From contig JAKSKZ010000006.1 in the NCBI GenBank assembly GCA_024401475.1, positions 44,311 through 108,310 on the forward strand: a stretch of DNA of 64,000 bases, read 5' to 3'. This document shows positions 35,547 through 45,921 of this stretch, piece after piece. Both the position numbers and the translations under genes were made by a program. The stretch's first letter is position 1. Every line of letters begins with the position of its first letter. Below the pieces are notes generated by a model. The model did no database searches and was not told the DNA's origin. It saw only the letters and a program-made list of their open reading frames with translations. Origin of the DNA: Paludibacteraceae bacterium. Its GTDB lineage: Bacteria > Bacteroidota > Bacteroidia > Bacteroidales > Paludibacteraceae.

Positions 35547-36002
35547 ATGGGAATAATGAATTTCGAAATCGGAGGAAATGAGTTGAAGCCTTCTGCAGGT
35601 GAGGCAATCTCCAATATTCCTCAGAATAGAACAATGTTTGTCGGTCTGTTGACTGCAGATGAGCCAATTACACCTGAGGCTGTTACTGATTTGAAAACGG
35701 TGGAGGAGGTCTATGCAAAGTTTCAGCCCAATGTGGATGTGGAGTTTGAAAACGCAGATGGGCAAACTGTTAAAGAGAATTTTAGATTTACCAATACGGC
35801 TGATTTTCAAGTGAAGAAAATGACAGAGAATAGTCAGTTTCTTGGAAATTTATCTGTTCAAAAGGAGTTTTATGAAAAATTGGTGAAGCAACTTCGAACA
35901 AACAAGGTGCTTCAAAGAGCTTTGGAAAATCCGGAAAGCAGACAGGCTATGGTGGATGCTCTTATCCAACTTAAAAATGAACTAAAACAATCGAACATAT
36001 AA
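35547..36002 (+). CDS. tssB: T6SS sheath protein TssB
   Basis: A 151-residue small sheath subunit. I place the start at ATG 35547 (MGIMNFEIGGNELKPS) with a GGAAG ribosome-binding site; the frame is open further upstream, but only through the hcp end. The family end is recognisable: LLTADEPITPEAVTDLKTVEEVYAKF and EFYEKLVKQLRTNKVLQRAL. It pairs with TssC to form the contractile sheath. The stop is 1 base before tssC. Confidence 0.88.
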   Translation: MGIMNFEIGGNELKPSAGEAISNIPQNRTMFVGLLTADEPITPEAVTDLKTVEEVYAKFQPNVDVEFENADGQTVKENFRFTNTADFQVKKMTENSQFLGNLSVQKEFYEKLVKQLRTNKVLQRALENPESRQAMVDALIQLKNELKQSNI

Positions 36003-36003
36003 G

Positions 36004-37392
36004 ATGGCAGAAAAAGAGATGTTGCAAGCGGAACAAAATGCATCGCTTCAAGTTGAATATCAGGGAAAAACGTCGATTGAGTTTTCTCAACAATCGTTAG
36101 ATGAGGCGTTGAATGTATTATCCCGTTTCGGAGGCTTTGGCTTTTTAGAAACGGCTATAGACGGCATTCAAAATTTGAATCCAGAAAGAAAGGCACGAAA
36201 GAAGATGTTCCTTTTGGAGGAGCAGAAAGCTGCCGAACGTAAGGATTTGGCTAATAAGATAGATTTATGGTTGGAACTTTTGGCGAATAGTCAAGATCTA
36301 TCTGAAATGGTTGAAAAATGCCGAACTAGTGCGGAGAGTGTAGGGCTTTTGTTGAGTAAGAATCAAATGGCAGCGGTCGAAGCGGTGAAAGAGTTGGAAC
36401 GTTCTTATCGTTCTGTCCAATTGTTCTACAAAAATACGGAGAGTGATAAATTGTCGAACATTACAATCGTAAATGCTTCTCCCGAACAAATTACCGATTT
36501 GGACAACTCCCGTTTTATTGATTATGTAGCAGATGAGTTGAAGCAGAATTACGATAGACTTGATTTGCGTGATAATTATTCATTGTTGGTCATTCCGGGT
36601 TATTTGGGTTCCAATATGGTTTTGGAGAAGTGGGCAAAAATTGCCTATTCTAACAAGGTGATGCTTTTTACTGATTTTGCAGATTTAGAGAACCCCGATG
36701 ACGTTGTTGATATGTTCTATTCTGCTAATTTGGCGGGAGGTGATGACTATAGAAGTAATACGGTGATGTGTTGTAATTGGTTGGTTGGGCGTCCTGCTTA
36801 TAAAGAGATTGGTGAGAATGAAGATTTGCACGTATCTCCGGCTGCTGCCCTTGCTGGTCGGGTGTTTTCTACACTAATGTCGCAAGTTACGGCAGGAAAG
36901 AAATATGGCGGGTTGAACGAAGTTGAGTCGGTTGCCTTCCCTCTGCGAAAGAGCGAGATCTCGCAATTGGACTTGATGGGGTTGGTTCCGATGGTGAATG
37001 AGTATGGCAAGGTGATGGCTTTTTCTGCTAAGACATTGTTTAATGGGGATAATCTTGGTCTGCAGACGTATTCAGTTGTACGAGTGTTTGATTATATAAC
37101 GAAAGTCTTGTTTGATTTCTTGAATCGTCGTGCGTTTGAAAATTGGAGTGGAAAAACGGAGCGTGATTTAAGGTCACAGATAGTAAAATTTTTGGATGAG
37201 ATACAAGGGCCAGATCGTCTGATTGAACGATCGAAAATAATGCGTCTGGAGCGTGATCCAAATCAAAAAGATCGTGTTTATTTGGACATTCATATAACGC
37301 CATATTTCCCAGCTAAGAGTTTTGTCATTAGATTAGATGGAACCAAAGGTGATGACGAAACAAGTTGGAGTAGCGAATATGCTCAAAGTTAA
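36004..37392 (+). CDS. tssC: T6SS sheath protein TssC
   Basis: A 462-residue large sheath subunit of the T6SSiii type (DUF5458-like). Recognisable parts are the middle region SLLVIPGYLGSNMVLEKWAKIAYSNKVMLF (about residues 193-222) and the conserved end IMRLERDPNQKDRVYLDIHITPYFPAKSFVIRL. The TssB-TssC sheath contracts and is later taken apart by TssH. It follows tssB by 1 base. Confidence 0.9.
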   Translation: MAEKEMLQAEQNASLQVEYQGKTSIEFSQQSLDEALNVLSRFGGFGFLETAIDGIQNLNPERKARKKMFLLEEQKAAERKDLANKIDLWLELLANSQDLSEMVEKCRTSAESVGLLLSKNQMAAVEAVKELERSYRSVQLFYKNTESDKLSNITIVNASPEQITDLDNSRFIDYVADELKQNYDRLDLRDNYSLLVIPGYLGSNMVLEKWAKIAYSNKVMLFTDFADLENPDDVVDMFYSANLAGGDDYRSNTVMCCNWLVGRPAYKEIGENEDLHVSPAAALAGRVFSTLMSQVTAGKKYGGLNEVESVAFPLRKSEISQLDLMGLVPMVNEYGKVMAFSAKTLFNGDNLGLQTYSVVRVFDYITKVLFDFLNRRAFENWSGKTERDLRSQIVKFLDEIQGPDRLIERSKIMRLERDPNQKDRVYLDIHITPYFPAKSFVIRLDGTKGDDETSWSSEYAQS

Positions 37393-37466
37393 GTTTGGAT
37401 AGTGTTAAGATATTGGGAAATAGAGGAAATCCCCATGGTTTTGTTTAATTTGTTGATGTTTTTTTG

Positions 37467-39308
37467 ATGATTCAAAATTTAAATCCAGTAAGGCCAAAAA
37501 TTCGATTAGATGGAGAGGAAATCTCTTTTGAATCGATGATCTTGGAGCAAGAAATGAATACTTGTCATCGATTTGAGGTAATCAAAGAGTTTATGTCGCA
37601 AGATGAACTGTGGCAAGAGTCTTCTCAAAATTGGTCAGCCAAAATAGGTTGTAATTTGCTTATTAGTTTAGAGCATTTGGATTCAACTTCTTCTTATGAA
37701 TTCTCTGGCATTGTGATGGATGTGCAAGTTGAGGCTTGGGAACCAACGGTGCAGTTGGGCAACCGCCGAGTCAACCGAATTCATATTATAGGCAGTGGAG
37801 ATGTCGTTGTGTTGGATGGAGCGAAAGGTCGAAGTTCTTATGTCGATTGTCAGTTGGAGGATGTTGTCCTTCAATTGACCGAGGGGAGTGGCATAGAAGT
37901 TGATTGCGAGCCTCAATTTAAGGGCGTTCTTCCGTATTTGATGCGATATGATGAAAGTGTTTTCTCCTTTTTGAATCGTTTGTCTTCCATTTTCGGCGAA
38001 TATTTTTACTATGATGGCAAGGCTATTCATTTTGGAAAGTCAAACGAAGAACAAGTTGAATCTCTTGTTTATGAAAGGGATATGCTAAGTTTGCGTACAC
38101 AGGCAAGAGCCATGCCTTATCAAACATCCTATTATGATTATTATCTTGAAGATGATCAGTTTGTCGTGCGGTCAAGTTCTTTTCAATCAGTGGGTTTGCT
38201 TGGAGATTTAGCAAAGAAAAGTGATTCGATTTTTCAAGAGAAGGGAGTCGCAATGAGTGAATCATCTTTGTTGTCTTCTACAAGTTTGGATGATTATGTG
38301 GTCGCCCAACAAAATGCAACGGTTGGCAGAATGTTTAATGTGGAGGCGGAAACACGGACTTGCCGGATTCGATTAGGTGGAATTGTAGAAATAGCATTCC
38401 CGATAAAAATGGGAATTCCTTCGTTGGGGCGTTTCCGAATAGTCGCCTTGTCTCATCGGATTGATAAAAATGGTAATTACTCAAATCGTTTTATCGCTTC
38501 TCCAGAGGAACTTGTAAGTGTTCCTCGTTTTAACAAAGTAGTAAAAGCATACCCCGAGTTGGCTGTAGTTTCAGACAATGCCGATCCGATGAATTTAGGT
38601 AGAGTTAAGGTGCAGTTTGACTGGCAGAAGCCTAAATGGCAAACTACGAATTGGATAAGAGTCGTTACGCCCAATGGAGGAGAGGGAGGTCCATTCCCTA
38701 CCAATAGGGGCTGGGTTTTTATCCCGGAAATTGGGGATCAAGTAATGGTCGGATTTGAACATGGAGATCCTAATCGACCTTATGTGATGGGTTGTTTGTT
38801 TGGTGGCGGAACCGCATCAGGAGGAGGTTCGGATAATTCGATAAAGTCTATTCGTACGCGGGGTGGGCATCAAATTCTTTTTAATGATGATGAGAATGGA
38901 GAACTTGGTATTACTATCAGCGACAAGAACGGAAATACCATACAACTGGATACTTCTGGTTTAAATATTACAATTTCTTCTCAAAATTCTATATCGTTGA
39001 TTTCTAGTAATATAAGTATTGATGCGGGCGAATCGTTGACCATAAGTGCAGGTAAATCTATGATTCTCAATGCAGAGGAAAATTTGAAGATGTTATCTGG
39101 AGAAAATTCTGAAATTTCAGCTAATTCAGTTCAAATAGATGCTGTGGAGGAGGTTATATGTCGTTCTGATTCTTTGTCAGTCGAGGCAAAATCAGGAATT
39201 GATATGAATTCGAAAAAAATCGAGATAGATAGCACTGAAGACAATTTGTTATTAGCTACGGGGGGAGATGTTGATGTTCAGAGTAAAGGTAAGGTCAATT
39301 TGTTTTAG
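37467..39308 (+). CDS. tssI: T6SS spike protein VgrG (TssI)
   Basis: A 613-residue spike subunit, normal length for Bacteroidota VgrG. The gp27/gp44-like part (about residues 1-350) is followed by the gp5-like OB fold (DPMNLGRVKVQFDWQKPKW; TPNGGEGG; GWVFIPEIGDQVMVGFEHGDPNRPYVMGCLFGG). The C-terminal ~130 residues form a repetitive beta-helix needle (ISISSQN/ISIDAGESLTISAG-type repeats). I chose ATG 37467 over the TTG just before it. No extra effector domain is fused. The next three genes appear to be its adaptor, effector and immunity module. Confidence 0.9.
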   Translation: MIQNLNPVRPKIRLDGEEISFESMILEQEMNTCHRFEVIKEFMSQDELWQESSQNWSAKIGCNLLISLEHLDSTSSYEFSGIVMDVQVEAWEPTVQLGNRRVNRIHIIGSGDVVVLDGAKGRSSYVDCQLEDVVLQLTEGSGIEVDCEPQFKGVLPYLMRYDESVFSFLNRLSSIFGEYFYYDGKAIHFGKSNEEQVESLVYERDMLSLRTQARAMPYQTSYYDYYLEDDQFVVRSSSFQSVGLLGDLAKKSDSIFQEKGVAMSESSLLSSTSLDDYVVAQQNATVGRMFNVEAETRTCRIRLGGIVEIAFPIKMGIPSLGRFRIVALSHRIDKNGNYSNRFIASPEELVSVPRFNKVVKAYPELAVVSDNADPMNLGRVKVQFDWQKPKWQTTNWIRVVTPNGGEGGPFPTNRGWVFIPEIGDQVMVGFEHGDPNRPYVMGCLFGGGTASGGGSDNSIKSIRTRGGHQILFNDDENGELGITISDKNGNTIQLDTSGLNITISSQNSISLISSNISIDAGESLTISAGKSMILNAEENLKMLSGENSEISANSVQIDAVEEVICRSDSLSVEAKSGIDMNSKKIEIDSTEDNLLLATGGDVDVQSKGKVNLF

Positions 39309-39316
39309 GTTGTTTT

Positions 39317-40141
39317 ATGAAAAATAGGTTAAAATTGAAATATTTTTCAGATGAATTACGATATTCTGTTCAGAAAAAAGTTATATTTGAAGGGGGGCAA
39401 TATCCCAATGGAAGGAAACAGATGGAAATCGAAGGTGTTGCTAATCTTCTTTTTGAAAATGAAAATTCCGTAAAAGTTAGAAAAACGGATTTCTTGTTTG
39501 ATGGAAAGCGTTTCTTTGATAATCCTGTGGACCAATTTTTTACCAAATCTTCAGAAGTGATGAATGATTTGCATTTGGCATTGACAGAAGATGGACTGCT
39601 TAAGTCAGTAAGAAATAGGGACGATGTGCAGCGTAAGTGGTCTCATTGTAAAATTTATCTTGAGCGTTTTTTTGTTAGTGATGAAGCAGATGCGGCGGAA
39701 AGAATGAACGGCTATATTGTACAATTGGATGATGTTGTTTCCGACGAAAATCAGTTCTTTAAGGCTGTTGAACGAGATCTGTTTTATGCTATTTTCTTCC
39801 GTGGTTACTATCAAGATTTTGGTTCAGACGGGTCTCTGTTTAGAACGTCTCGATGGGATCATTTGTTGGGTGGCACACGGATTGTGGTGTCTGAAGAGTG
39901 GACTGTGTCTAACGAGAATGATTATGACCTGATTCGTATGGTAGGCCATTTGAATAAAAAAGAGTCTGATATACATTCTTTTAGTAGGTCTATGGGGTGT
40001 GTGGAGGATTTGGATGTGTGTTTGGGTAGCGAGGCTTTCTTTGATAGGAAGGGCCTTCCTGTTCGTATAGATTTTAAGATAGAGGTAAATGTGCCTTCTT
40101 GTTGCTTTAAGCAGATAGGTGTTTGTATAAAAAGGAAGTGA
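39317..40141 (+). CDS. Candidate T6SS effector adaptor/chaperone (unknown family)
   Basis: A 274-residue soluble protein without a signal peptide, 8 bases after vgrG and 3 bases before the PAAR-like effector gene. I do not recognise its family. The predicted fold is mixed with many aromatic beta stretches (FSDELRYSVQKKVIFEGG; EDLDVCLGSEAFFDRKGLPVRIDFKIEVNV). Genes in exactly this place between vgrG and a PAAR effector usually encode loading adaptors, so that is the inference. It could also be a structural cap. Confidence 0.6.
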   Translation: MKNRLKLKYFSDELRYSVQKKVIFEGGQYPNGRKQMEIEGVANLLFENENSVKVRKTDFLFDGKRFFDNPVDQFFTKSSEVMNDLHLALTEDGLLKSVRNRDDVQRKWSHCKIYLERFFVSDEADAAERMNGYIVQLDDVVSDENQFFKAVERDLFYAIFFRGYYQDFGSDGSLFRTSRWDHLLGGTRIVVSEEWTVSNENDYDLIRMVGHLNKKESDIHSFSRSMGCVEDLDVCLGSEAFFDRKGLPVRIDFKIEVNVPSCCFKQIGVCIKRK

Positions 40142-40144
40142 CTT

Positions 40145-43100
40145 ATGTCTGAGAATAAAGATAGCCAAAATGGGGCCTTTTATGTCGTGCAAGGAGCTAT
40201 ATACACTTGTAATCAAGGGGCTGTGCCAAGTCCAATTTTAGTGCAGAAAAACCAGCAGGTGTTTGTACAGGGAAAGCCTGCCGTGACGACAGACGAGACA
40301 ATGTTCCAACTCCCCGTCGTTCCTTTTGGACAGTGCAATCTGAATCCGAACAAGCAAGCCCCTATTTGTGAATATAACGGAGGAAACTGGGATTTGTCAA
40401 CGTGTTATGACAAACTTGTTTTGGATAGTAGCGAGCTGATTTGCAATAAGTATGGAGGAAAAATAACGTGTCTATATCATGGTCAACAGCAGTCAGTCGC
40501 GATGTCAGACTTGTCGGGGTTTGTAGAGGAGGCAACAATTGTTTCGAGTAGTCTCTATCCGATGGGGGAAGAGAAAAAAACTTCGCGAGAAATAGGCGAT
40601 GGAGACTTTGGCGTGAATAGGGTCAAGGCATTCCGAAGTTCGAAAGAAGTCGGCTCTCAGAAAAGGACGGTTGAGATACGTTCAAATTCTCAAATTACGT
40701 TCAACGCGTATGATGGGAAAGGGAAGCCGATAGAAGACAAACCGGTGAGTTGGGTGCTATTTCAGAAGATAGGAAAGGAACTGGAAGTGGAGGTTAAAAA
40801 GAAAAAAGTAAAGAAAAAACTTTCGGTAGTCCATTCGTTGCATTTGTTTAGTTTGATTGGCTCTCCCTTCTCGATGTTTCTGAAAAATCCTGGAACCTAT
40901 TATTTGGAGGGTATGGGTAATAAAACGCTGGCGAAATATAAAGAGTTGGCAAAAAACATGTCTCTTGGTCAGGATATCGTCGAGAATGAAAAGAAAAAGC
41001 CGCCATTTGATGGGAATTGTGCTTTGACCATAAATGTGGAGGAGGATAATTCTATTTTATCATTCTCATGTGGAAATGAAAAATTAGGGGATGGTGCTAA
41101 AAATATAAAGGTGGGTATTCCTCTGACTGTTTCAGCTGACATGAAGTATGATTTTGATGAGGATCGAGACTTGATTCGATATTCAGTGTTTGCTGGCGTG
41201 GGCGAAACTCGTCAAGATGTAACGGAATATCTCTCTTGTTCATTCGACAACACATCCTTGACGTTTACTCCTGTCAATTCGGAAACTCTTTATGTGGTTG
41301 AATATTATCTTTTTAGAGTGAAAGAAGGTGTGGTTGAGGAGAAACCAGTGCAAACAAAAAATGTCAAATTTTTTGGAGTCGAGGATTTTGTATCTGTCGT
41401 TTTTTACAAGAATGACAATCTTCCTTTGTTGCGGAAGGGCTCTTCGTTGACGTTTAAAGTGAAGTTTGTTGATGCAAATAAGCAAGCGGAGTATGATTCT
41501 GTCTTAACGGAGGCTGGTGAACTTCAATCCTCTAACGTCGAAATGCAAAAAGCGGTGTGGTCGGTATGTAAAGATGGTAAAAAAATCATAGAGGTGAAAG
41601 GTGCTACTCTTATCTACATTTTCAAGGAGGAGGGTGATTATTCGATTGCAGTGAATCTGAATGGTACGCATGTTCGTGCGACCAACAGCAATGACTCCAA
41701 ATGTCAGGTCGTGATTGTGCCCAACGAGGTGACGAATGTGGAGGTTGGTTCAGTGGCGAGAAAATATTACGTAGGTTGCAGTTATGATATGAAACTGTTC
41801 TATAAATATGGAGAATACGACAAGGAACGTGATGGATTGATTCGATATGAATTAAGCAATATTGATGAAGAAAAATTGAACGATAAGGGCAAGGTTTGTT
41901 TTTTGTCGGAAGGAACAGCAGAGTTGAAGGTTTGGATGGGGGAGAAAGGTCCTTGTACCAAAACATTCAATGTCCTTATTCCCAAAGTTAAGTATTGGGA
42001 ATTTTGCGATAGGCAAAAGCGACCGATTTTAAAAATAGGTTTCAAGCAGGCTTTTTGTATTCATCTGTGCATCCCAGCATGGTCACAGGATGAGAGTGGA
42101 GAAGGTCAAGTCCGTTTGTCGTTGTGGCTGCACAATAAGAGTCTTTGGGGAGCGAACAAATTTGAAAAACTTGAGACAGATGAGTTAAAGGATATGTTCA
42201 AACCCAATGCAGAAGGGGAGGTGTTCGTTGAAATCAAGGAAACTTCCAATCTTTGGGATTATTTGAAGCCAGATGATACTTCGATGTTCATAAAAGACGA
42301 GTGTTTTTCAGGAGATTATGCAGATCTCTATTTTTGTGTTTCTAATCCCATTTCAGAGTCGGTTTTTGATATGCGACCATTGGGAAACGATCGGAAAGGG
42401 TTTTATTTTGCCACGTGGGGAAAATATCTACAGGTGACCAACAAGGTGGTGGTCTCAGGCTATTTTGCACAAGCCAACGGACGTCCGTTATACGATGTCC
42501 AACAGTTTGGGACGCAAGTGCCTGTTCAATTATTCTTGACAAATGTGGGCGAAGAACTTCGGAAGAAATTAAAGATTCGTTACTATCAGAATAGAGCGAA
42601 TGGAGAGTCTTTGTTGTTGACTGAGGGCAATGTGAACAAGCCTGACGGAGATGGGTGTGTGACCAATAAAGTGGTGATTTCTGCCCCCGAAGGCGAAGCT
42701 TCCAAAAGGCCAACACTTGTCTATTTCAGCATCTTCAATGGTGATGAATGCTTGTACACCTATCCAGCTTCCCCGTACGATTATAAAAAGTTCACACCTT
42801 TGCTGGAAGAAGATCCGGAAAAATTGAGGGAGGCAGTTCAAAAGGAGGAAAAAAAGCGAAACAAGAGTCGTAGCTATCTGAAGCATCTGAAGTTGGTCTT
42901 GGAGAAAAATGACCAAGTTTCAAGTACCATATCGACAATTGCCCCCGTTGTCGTTGGCGAGGAGATTGAGAGGAAGGGAAAAGATAGCAGGAATAGTCGA
43001 ATTCTTTGTCCGAGATGTCACGAATCAGCGAAAGATATGGAAATTCGTTTAAAAAAGATATTCCCAAAAGCTTCTTCAAAAAATGTGGAAATTGTAGCTA

Positions 43101-44653
43101 AGACATATACGAAATATATGTGTCGTTTACACATGGATACTTGTTGGATAAAGGCATATTTCTTTGCTCAAGTGTCTGTAGAGTCGGGAAGAAAACTGAT
43201 TCCTAATTCTGAATCAGGCATCTATTCTAGAAATTCCTTGGAAGATGTAAAGCCAAGCCAAATATTTGAAGGAAAAAAGGAAAAAGGGAAATGGGTGTCG
43301 AAGGTTGATACTTCAGGAAAGTATGAGGTGTCTTCTAATAATCGTGTATATAAGCCAGGGGTAAAGAAAAAGTTGGATGATATTTATTCCAATACAGATC
43401 TTATGGCTAAGCAAAGAGCAATTTTCAATTTAATGTATTCAGGAACCAACGGAAATGGATCAGAAGAGAGTGGTGATGGTTGGAAATATAGAGGAGGAGG
43501 TTTTGTCCAAATAACAGGAAGGGATAATTATATGATGGTTCAACGGTTGCTTAATATTTTTTATGACAAGGATGTGGACATAATGAAGGATGGATGTGAT
43601 TCGTTTCCAAATGATATTGAGTTGGCAACTGTGGCAAGTATGTGTTATATTTTTGGTAAGTATGCTAATCAATATCATCTTTGTAATGGAAATGCAGATG
43701 AAAAAGATGTGATTTCGTATTGTTCCAAGATAATGGGGAACGATGTGAAAATAAAGGATGAAAATCAAAAAGAAACGACAAATTTCAAATTAAAGGTTCG
43801 TCGATTCAAAGAAAACATGTCTGTGAATTTCGAGTTGGGTAAGTGTGAATGGGAGAGTAGTCAAACTTCTGGATTTTGGACTGATCCTGTCAAAAATCCG
43901 CAAGCTTGTTATTTCTCTCAGAATGGAAATGAATTGCCTCATAATGCGGTGTTTTTGGATAAAAAGAAGGGAGGCTCAAGAATACATCAAGGTTTGGATA
44001 TTTATGCCGAGGAAGGTACCATGGTCTATGCATGTGTAGATGGAGAAATAACTAGGATAAAGCAAGCTTCTCTGAAAAAATTGGATTATGATGAGGACGA
44101 TTGTAATCAGTATATTGTTTTGAAGGTTTCAAAAAATTCATTAGAGTTGTTTCAAAAAAGAAGGAAAGAGTATGAACCATTGCATCCGGGAGAAATTATA
44201 GCAGGACCTTCTTTTGACAAGGATTCTAATGATATATATTTAGTATATATGCATATGAGACAGATTTTTGTTCGTGTTGGTCAAAGTGTGTCGTCAGGTC
44301 AGCCGATAGGAACTTCAGGAAGAACAGGGGTTAAGTATGCTAGTAGCATAGGAACTAGTGGTCCTCATGTTCATTTTGAAATAAAAAGTAAAGACACATA
44401 TCATGATGGGCTCACTAATCGATGCAATCCTTCTGTGTATTTAGATGTTGAACAATATAAAATTAGGTATGTTAAAAATGAACATGGAAAACAAGAAAAG
44501 ATGATAGATATATATAGTTGTGATGGGTCTGTTTCTGAAATCAGAAGGAATGATTTAGACTCAATTGAAAATTTGAAAAAACAAAAGGAAAGGAAAGAAA
44601 AAGGAAATAGGGCAAAACAAAGAAAAATAAAAATAGAAGATGAAAATGAGTAA
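40145..44653 (+). CDS. T6SS effector: DUF4280 PAAR-like + Ig-like repeats + GH19-type + M23 peptidase
   Basis: A 1502-residue effector. Residues about 8-120 are a DUF4280 PAAR-like tip ([36 protein letters not shown]). Residues about 150-900 are mostly beta-rich Ig-like segments. After an LCPRCH cysteine pair near 953, residues about 955-1235 are a GH19/chitinase-like domain, with a catalytic-Glu candidate E1013 in SVESGRK and [15 protein letters not shown] near 1115-1129. Residues about 1265-1430 are an M23 metallopeptidase with zinc-ligand pattern H1281QGLD1285 and HVH (H1408, H1410). The tail is lysine-rich. The two domains should cut peptidoglycan glycan and peptide bonds in a rival's periplasm. 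The start of the lipoprotein gene overlaps its end by 14 bases. Confidence 0.85.
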   Translation: MSENKDSQNGAFYVVQGAIYTCNQGAVPSPILVQKNQQVFVQGKPAVTTDETMFQLPVVPFGQCNLNPNKQAPICEYNGGNWDLSTCYDKLVLDSSELICNKYGGKITCLYHGQQQSVAMSDLSGFVEEATIVSSSLYPMGEEKKTSREIGDGDFGVNRVKAFRSSKEVGSQKRTVEIRSNSQITFNAYDGKGKPIEDKPVSWVLFQKIGKELEVEVKKKKVKKKLSVVHSLHLFSLIGSPFSMFLKNPGTYYLEGMGNKTLAKYKELAKNMSLGQDIVENEKKKPPFDGNCALTINVEEDNSILSFSCGNEKLGDGAKNIKVGIPLTVSADMKYDFDEDRDLIRYSVFAGVGETRQDVTEYLSCSFDNTSLTFTPVNSETLYVVEYYLFRVKEGVVEEKPVQTKNVKFFGVEDFVSVVFYKNDNLPLLRKGSSLTFKVKFVDANKQAEYDSVLTEAGELQSSNVEMQKAVWSVCKDGKKIIEVKGATLIYIFKEEGDYSIAVNLNGTHVRATNSNDSKCQVVIVPNEVTNVEVGSVARKYYVGCSYDMKLFYKYGEYDKERDGLIRYELSNIDEEKLNDKGKVCFLSEGTAELKVWMGEKGPCTKTFNVLIPKVKYWEFCDRQKRPILKIGFKQAFCIHLCIPAWSQDESGEGQVRLSLWLHNKSLWGANKFEKLETDELKDMFKPNAEGEVFVEIKETSNLWDYLKPDDTSMFIKDECFSGDYADLYFCVSNPISESVFDMRPLGNDRKGFYFATWGKYLQVTNKVVVSGYFAQANGRPLYDVQQFGTQVPVQLFLTNVGEELRKKLKIRYYQNRANGESLLLTEGNVNKPDGDGCVTNKVVISAPEGEASKRPTLVYFSIFNGDECLYTYPASPYDYKKFTPLLEEDPEKLREAVQKEEKKRNKSRSYLKHLKLVLEKNDQVSSTISTIAPVVVGEEIERKGKDSRNSRILCPRCHESAKDMEIRLKKIFPKASSKNVEIVAKTYTKYMCRLHMDTCWIKAYFFAQVSVESGRKLIPNSESGIYSRNSLEDVKPSQIFEGKKEKGKWVSKVDTSGKYEVSSNNRVYKPGVKKKLDDIYSNTDLMAKQRAIFNLMYSGTNGNGSEESGDGWKYRGGGFVQITGRDNYMMVQRLLNIFYDKDVDIMKDGCDSFPNDIELATVASMCYIFGKYANQYHLCNGNADEKDVISYCSKIMGNDVKIKDENQKETTNFKLKVRRFKENMSVNFELGKCEWESSQTSGFWTDPVKNPQACYFSQNGNELPHNAVFLDKKKGGSRIHQGLDIYAEEGTMVYACVDGEITRIKQASLKKLDYDEDDCNQYIVLKVSKNSLELFQKRRKEYEPLHPGEIIAGPSFDKDSNDIYLVYMHMRQIFVRVGQSVSSGQPIGTSGRTGVKYASSIGTSGPHVHFEIKSKDTYHDGLTNRCNPSVYLDVEQYKIRYVKNEHGKQEKMIDIYSCDGSVSEIRRNDLDSIENLKKQKERKEKGNRAKQRKIKIEDENE

Positions 44654-45914
44654 AATAATAAATGCATTGTTTTTTATTACTATGTTTTTTTCATGTTATG
44701 AAAATAAAAGTAGTGATAAAAAAGAAAGTGTTTCGTCTCATGTGAATGAGACGGAAAATTTTTCTTCGGTTGAAAAAATTATAGTTAATTACAGAGAAAG
44801 AGATTCCGTAGTATATGATATGATTCAAATAAATCCAATGGATGTTATTGATTATTATGCAAATAGTGAAGAACCAGGGGATGATGTGATGTCTGTTGAT
44901 TTTAATGATAGGTATTCTGATTATGCTATCCAAATCTATAGAGAGGCTTTAAAAAAAATGGGATATGAAAGTCCTACGTTAGATGTCATTCAAATGAGAA
45001 CAAAGGAAATTCTGGGTTGTGATGTTGAATGTGATTCTAATGCTGCCTTATATAAGGTTCGGTTAGCAAGATATGTGGGTGATAAGAGTTCTAAAGAAGA
45101 GCGTATGCGTCAAAATGAGATAATGAAGATGTTAGACGATACTACGTTGGGGAATTTTTGGAATTCGTTAATCTATGTTCGAGAGGGTGGCTTTTTGTTG
45201 AAAAAGCCAACTATGAATGGTCTTGTAACTGTAGAAAATTGTGAGGTTGATGCAGTTAGTGGAAATTATCTGAAAATTGGAGATAAGGTTTCTTTTATAT
45301 GGAATGCTCCTAAAATAGAAGAAGCATATCATCTTAGTAATTATGTCTTTTACAATGATGATGTGTCTTTATATTGGTTGTTAGATAATCAATCAGATCT
45401 GTTGAAAAATTTATGCCTTATTTACCATTATGACACCGTCCCTGAGATCAATAAATTAGTGGTAGATGAAGTATTAGCGAAAATGGAAGGGGGAGATAGT
45501 ATTGATTTGGTTAGAGATGCTTATAAAGATGTTTTTTTCTGTCATGATGGTAATGGAAAATTATATATCCATGAAGGTTTATTAAACTTTTTGGCATATT
45601 ATAAGGTGGAAAGTCTTTGGTTGGTTGATAATCTGTTCAGTACCATTAAATATGATATTTATGATTCGTTTGATGATGCATCTGGTCTTTTTGTAGAATA
45701 TACAATTGAGGAACGTATGAAAGTTGCAGCTTATGTAATATTCTATTTTAATAAATATCGTGAATTAACAATTTCTGACCAGATTGTAAAAGAAATGGTG
45801 AATAATGAAAGTTTTCTTCGTTTTTTGAGGGATAATGAATGTTTTGGGTTGGAAGGATTCTCTTTGATGATTGAGAATTTGAAATTGGAATATTTGAAAA
45901 ATCATAAAGAATGA
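44640..45914 (+). CDS. Candidate immunity lipoprotein 1 for the peptidoglycan-hydrolase effector
   Basis: A 424-residue protein overlapping the effector gene's 3' end by 14 bases. The signal peptide ends in a lipobox-like MFFSC (Cys19 from ATG 44640; ATG 44646 is an alternative start), so it should be anchored in the periplasm or envelope, where the GH19/M23 toxin acts. The mature part is helical, with the motif [15 protein letters not shown] near its C-terminus, which also appears in the next two genes of this family. The family is unknown to me; immunity is inferred from position and predicted location. DNA is more AT-rich than in tss genes. Confidence 0.75.
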   Translation: MKMSKIINALFFITMFFSCYENKSSDKKESVSSHVNETENFSSVEKIIVNYRERDSVVYDMIQINPMDVIDYYANSEEPGDDVMSVDFNDRYSDYAIQIYREALKKMGYESPTLDVIQMRTKEILGCDVECDSNAALYKVRLARYVGDKSSKEERMRQNEIMKMLDDTTLGNFWNSLIYVREGGFLLKKPTMNGLVTVENCEVDAVSGNYLKIGDKVSFIWNAPKIEEAYHLSNYVFYNDDVSLYWLLDNQSDLLKNLCLIYHYDTVPEINKLVVDEVLAKMEGGDSIDLVRDAYKDVFFCHDGNGKLYIHEGLLNFLAYYKVESLWLVDNLFSTIKYDIYDSFDDASGLFVEYTIEERMKVAAYVIFYFNKYRELTISDQIVKEMVNNESFLRFLRDNECFGLEGFSLMIENLKLEYLKNHKE

Positions 45915-45921
45915 AAAATGT

